Shown in pieces: positions 8,628-10,631 of a stretch of 10,631 bases of DNA. Each line of letters begins with the position of its first letter. Position 1 is the stretch's first letter. Below the pieces are notes generated by a model. That model saw nothing but the letters and a program-made list of their open reading frames with translations. It ran no database searches and had not been told where the DNA came from. The position numbers were made by a program, and so were the translations under genes. The stretch lies in the NCBI GenBank assembly GCA_001770785.1, contig MERZ01000200.1:1-10631 (forward strand), in the 5' to 3' direction. This DNA comes from Burkholderiales bacterium RIFCSPHIGHO2_12_FULL_61_11. Lineage in GTDB: Bacteria; Pseudomonadota; Gammaproteobacteria; Burkholderiales; Burkholderiaceae_C.

Positions 8628-8975
8628 TTAGCCATAGAAGCACCCAAAATCATCCCGGTCAACGACATCCAAAAATGCCTCAAGCGTTTTAACCTCAGGA
8701 TTGGGTTCGTAGCCGTGCCACTTGAGGTCTCTTTTCATCCAGAGCACCTTCCAAACACCTTTTGTCCGTACGAACGTCGCTTTGGCGACGGGTGCTTCAT
8801 GCTTTGTCGCATGGTCCTTCCAGTCCTGTCGAATCTCAAATATCTCAACGTTGTGGCCATCGATTCTGTAGGCGAGGTCCAGTTCGTCGCGGAGGTGGAC
8901 GGGCGGACGGCGGCGCTCCAAGAATTCTGCAAGAGACTTTTCGCAGCGCTTGAGTTCGATTTCAGTCAGAGCCAT
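8628..8975 (-). CDS. DUF3024-family protein of unknown function
   Basis: A 115-residue soluble protein with the features I associate with DUF3024: an N-terminal helix (ELKRCEKSLAEFLERRRPP), RDELDLAYRIDGHNVEIFEIR with an aromatic/acidic mix, VAKATFVRTKGVWKVLWMKRDLKWHGYEP, then PEVKTLEAFLDVVDRDDFGCFYG at the C terminus. The length is typical, so the gene looks intact. No catalytic residues are known. Members are common in proteobacterial accessory DNA and often stand alone, as here. The Shine-Dalgarno upstream of ATG 8975 is weak (AGAAG). It is followed on the same strand by the small lipoprotein gene. Confidence 0.8.
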   Translation of the reverse strand: MALTEIELKRCEKSLAEFLERRRPPVHLRDELDLAYRIDGHNVEIFEIRQDWKDHATKHEAPVAKATFVRTKGVWKVLWMKRDLKWHGYEPNPEVKTLEAFLDVVDRDDFGCFYG

Positions 8976-9480
8976 GGCTTCTGGGGGTGTCAGTTATTTG
9001 TGGTCAGTCCAGGCATATCTTCGCCAACCGGCGAGCTTACAAGTTAGACCAGCGAACAAGGCAAGCGATAGGGAAATTTCATTGGGCGATTTCATTTCTC
9101 GAGCATCTGTCCAGAAAAAAACCACGAAGCAGGCTGGATAGAACCCTGTCGGGCCCCGTTCAGGGAGGTGAAAGGGATGGGCTCAAGAACCACCAGAAAT
9201 GTATCATGATGCGGCCTCGGCCGGGAAAAACCGGCATTATGGCCGGGCAGAACGCAACGTTCCGGTGACACGCTCAGGGGGGAAGACTTTGCGGGAATCA
9301 GCACAGCGCATCTTCTGGGCGCTAATACACAGAGGTGAATGAAATTCTGAAAATTCGGATAACCAATCACCGTCAAATGAACGCGCCAAACCAGTTACTG
9401 GTGTCAAGTCGCTGGCGTAATGGGGCCTCAATGAATCGGAGGGATTTCGCTTCGTTTCCTGTCATGACCCCACTTAATTT
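8976..9480. other. 505-bp stretch with no recognised gene
   Basis: This lies between the divergent DUF3024 and phasin genes. Open frames on both strands are short, overlap each other and have no family-like sequence. A 30-codon minus-strand frame, 9465-9373 (MTGNEAKSLRFIEAPLRQRL...), has a GTGGGG stretch upstream but is too short to support. GTTAGAC at 9043-9049 matches the integron simple-site pattern but has no partner. A hairpin GCCGG/CCGGC (9220-9235) with a purine-rich loop is visible. The promoter of the DUF3024 gene should be here, but I could not assign it. Confidence 0.5.
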
Positions 9481-9481
9481 T

Positions 9482-9511
9482 TGGTAATTAGTCACACCAG
9501 AAAAATTACCA
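9482..9511. promoter_or_regulatory. Inverted repeat overlapping the phasin -35 element
   Basis: TGGTAATT (9482-9489) and AATTACCA (9504-9511) are perfect 8-bp inverted repeats separated by 14 bp. The right arm contains the predicted -35 hexamer, so a protein bound here would compete with or contact RNA polymerase. Candidate regulator site; the identity of the protein is unknown. Confidence 0.4.
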
Positions 9512-9534
9512 TTCAATCTGTTAATCCATATAAT
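9506..9534 (+). promoter_or_regulatory. Sigma70-type promoter of the phasin gene
   Basis: The -35 TTACCA (9506-9511) matches four of six consensus bases, the -10 TATAAT (9529-9534) is perfect, and the spacer is exactly 17 bp. The predicted transcription start is near 9541, giving a leader of about 80 bases. This is the best promoter in the window. Confidence 0.75.
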
Positions 9535-9538
9535 TTAG

Positions 9539-9561
9539 TTTATGTTGCATCGCAACATAAA
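9539..9561. promoter_or_regulatory. Palindromic operator over the phasin transcription start, candidate PhaR site
   Basis: TTTATGTTGC (9539-9548) and GCAACATAAA (9552-9561) are perfect 10-bp arms around a 3-bp centre. The site begins four bases after the -10 box and covers the predicted start site, the classical position of a repressor operator. Phasin genes are commonly repressed by PhaR, which is titrated onto PHA granules and whose known sites contain TGC/GCA half-sites. The core TTGC-ATC-GCAA fits that idea, but the assignment is inference. Confidence 0.6.
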
Positions 9562-9621
9562 TGGTCAACACGACTTTTTTGAGCAGACTCTGATTCATCG
9601 GATTAAACCAAGGAGATATTA

Positions 9622-10167
9622 ATGAACAATGCAGTCGAACAATTCCTCGCTACGAGCAAAGCGAATTTGCAAGGACTCGAACGTCTGACGACCCAGGCGT
9701 TTGCCGGTGTCGAAAAGCTGGTCGAGTTGAACATAACGGCCTCCAAAGCCCTCCTGGGCGAGTCATTCGGCCATATGCAAGCAGCACTGGGCGCGAAAGA
9801 TGCTCAGGAACTGCTGACTCTGCAATCTGATTTGCTTAAGCCCCTGACCGAGAACTCTCTTGCCTATGTTGCGTACGTTAAAAACATTATTGCGGAGAGT
9901 GGTGCAGAATTTACAAAAGCCATGGAAGTCAAGGCAGTCGAAGCACAAAGGACGTTTAATGGCGTGCTGGAAAACCTTGCCAAGAACGCTCCAGCTGGAA
10001 GCGAATCCGCTGTAGCCGCGTTTAAGAGCGCACTAACCGCCGGCCAGAATGCCGTCGAATCGGCTCAGATTTCAACCAAAAAGGCTGTGGAATTGGCACA
10101 CTCAAACTTCGTGGCAGCGGCAACGCAATCAGCCCATGCCGTGAAAAGAGCCACAAAGGCAGCTTAA
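9622..10167 (+). CDS. phaP: Phasin family protein (PHA granule-associated)
   Basis: Phasins coat polyhydroxyalkanoate granules, controlling their size and surface. The 181 residues are almost entirely amphipathic helix and rich in Ala, Lys, Glu and Gln, with no cysteine. The pattern matches the Phasin_2-type family of Burkholderiales: [40 protein letters not shown] at the N terminus, a central [24 protein letters not shown], and a C-terminal Ala/Lys-rich tail ([10 protein letters not shown]). Length is typical (about 180-190). The start is firm: AAGGAGA lies seven bases before ATG 9622. The gene stands alone with its own promoter, a palindromic operator and a terminator-like hairpin, as expected for an abundant, PHA-responsive protein. 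Which phasin paralogue it is cannot be told. Confidence 0.93.
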   Translation: MNNAVEQFLATSKANLQGLERLTTQAFAGVEKLVELNITASKALLGESFGHMQAALGAKDAQELLTLQSDLLKPLTENSLAYVAYVKNIIAESGAEFTKAMEVKAVEAQRTFNGVLENLAKNAPAGSESAVAAFKSALTAGQNAVESAQISTKKAVELAHSNFVAAATQSAHAVKRATKAA

Positions 10168-10228
10168 TGGCCAACTGCCTCTTGGCAGTGGCCAGTGAAC
10201 GGCACCTTCGGGTGCCGTTCGCGCTTTA
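10168..10228 (+). terminator. Two stem-loops after phaP; the second is a probable terminator
   Basis: The first hairpin starts directly after the stop codon: TGGCCA-A-CTGCC with GGCAG-TGGCCA and a TCTT loop (10168-10194). The second, GAACGGCACC/GGTGCCGTTC with a stable TTCG tetraloop (10197-10220), has a perfect 10-bp stem and is followed by GCGCTTTATC. The T-run is short, so termination may be incomplete, but such paired hairpins also stabilise abundant mRNAs. Confidence 0.75.
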
Positions 10229-10402
10229 TCAGCAATCAATTCGTGCATCTGTCGCGGTCGAGCTGAGATTGATGAAATCACCAGGGCCATGAGACGCTTG
10301 TGCCGGTACCGGCTACGAGCCTGCGTAAATGGGTTCCAAAGTGGACTGTCTGGCTGGATTGTGCATGCAGTTCGACTGTCCGCTTCTGTTCGAATTGAAC
10401 CG

Positions 10403-10631
10403 TCAAGTGGCCGCATCCGCCTGGAGTTTTTTGATAAAGACACGAATCCGCTTGGCATTCGCACCGAAGTCGCTACCCCCTATGCGAGACAGGGAACGCA
10501 CGTCGACCCGACTGCCACTGCCGCTGGGTGTGACGCGGATGACGATGTCGTCTTTGAAGCCGAACAGCAATGTGGTCGCCGTCGCCTCGACGCGAAACCC
10601 CGTGCGGTCAACCGAGACAATCTCCCACCCC
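10403..10631 (-). CDS. DUF1499-domain protein, C-terminal end (runs off the window)
   Basis: Reading the minus strand from the window edge gives 75 codons and a TGA at 10403. The sequence begins GWEIVSVDRTGFRVEATATT, continues LLFGFKDDIVIRVTPSGSGS and RVDVRSLSRIGGSDFGANAK, and ends RIRVFIKKLQADAAT. This matches the C-terminal half of DUF1499: an aromatic GF(K)DD(I/V)VIRV strand, then (S)RVD(V/M)RS-x-SR-x-G-x-SD-x-G-x-NAKRI. The function is unknown; members are often secreted or membrane-attached in proteobacteria. The start is outside the window, so length and any signal peptide cannot be judged. It converges on phaP, with about 180 bp of otherwise unassigned sequence between them. Confidence 0.85.
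   Translation of the reverse strand, partial: GWEIVSVDRTGFRVEATATTLLFGFKDDIVIRVTPSGSGSRVDVRSLSRIGGSDFGANAKRIRVFIKKLQADAAT

Noticed and set aside
9043-9049. GTTAGAC, another attC-like simple site near the DUF3024 gene
   Set aside because: The only nearby AAC (9026-9028, in GCCAAC) breaks the RYYYAAC pattern and is far too close. No cassette structure is seen.

Overview
The window looks like chromosomal DNA of a betaproteobacterium of the Burkholderiales, most likely family Comamonadaceae (Polaromonas/Rhodoferax/Variovorax-like). This rests on protein style, moderately high GC, the tandem glycine riboswitch ahead of gcvT-gcvH-gcvP, a short phasin, and a REP-like GC-rich repeat of a type I associate with this family. 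The genus is inference.

Layout. (1) 1-626, minus: 5' part of an IlvD/Edd-family sugar-acid dehydratase (L-arabinonate dehydratase-like), divergent from a GbpR-like LysR regulator at 750-1691. Between them is a perfect 9-bp inverted repeat in AT-rich DNA, a candidate operator. (2) 1866-6754, plus: a complete glycine cleavage operon. A tandem glycine riboswitch (about 1866-2085) with an extra hairpin between its aptamers is followed by a plausible translational expression platform, then gcvT, gcvH and gcvP. The three proteins, with the L protein encoded elsewhere, oxidise glycine to CO2, ammonia and methylene-tetrahydrofolate; glycine sensed by the leader should raise expression. gcvT carries an 84-bp GC-rich palindromic insertion that keeps the reading frame and adds 28 residues. 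(3) 6755-9480: an accessory, gene-poor block with everything on the minus strand. It holds a fragment resembling IS66 orfB, a small membrane protein, a frameshifted TPMT-type methyltransferase, a 57-residue lipoprotein and a DUF3024 protein, with two stretches of several hundred bases that hold nothing I recognise. (4) 9482-10228, plus: a phasin gene with a good sigma70 promoter, a 23-bp palindrome over the likely transcription start, a strong Shine-Dalgarno site and a UUCG hairpin downstream. (5) 10403-10631, minus: C-terminal end of a DUF1499 protein that runs off the window.

I see no CRISPR array, tRNA, rRNA, intact transposase or defence system. The points most worth checking are the repeat inside gcvT, the riboswitch architecture, the one-base frameshift in the methyltransferase, and the phasin operator.
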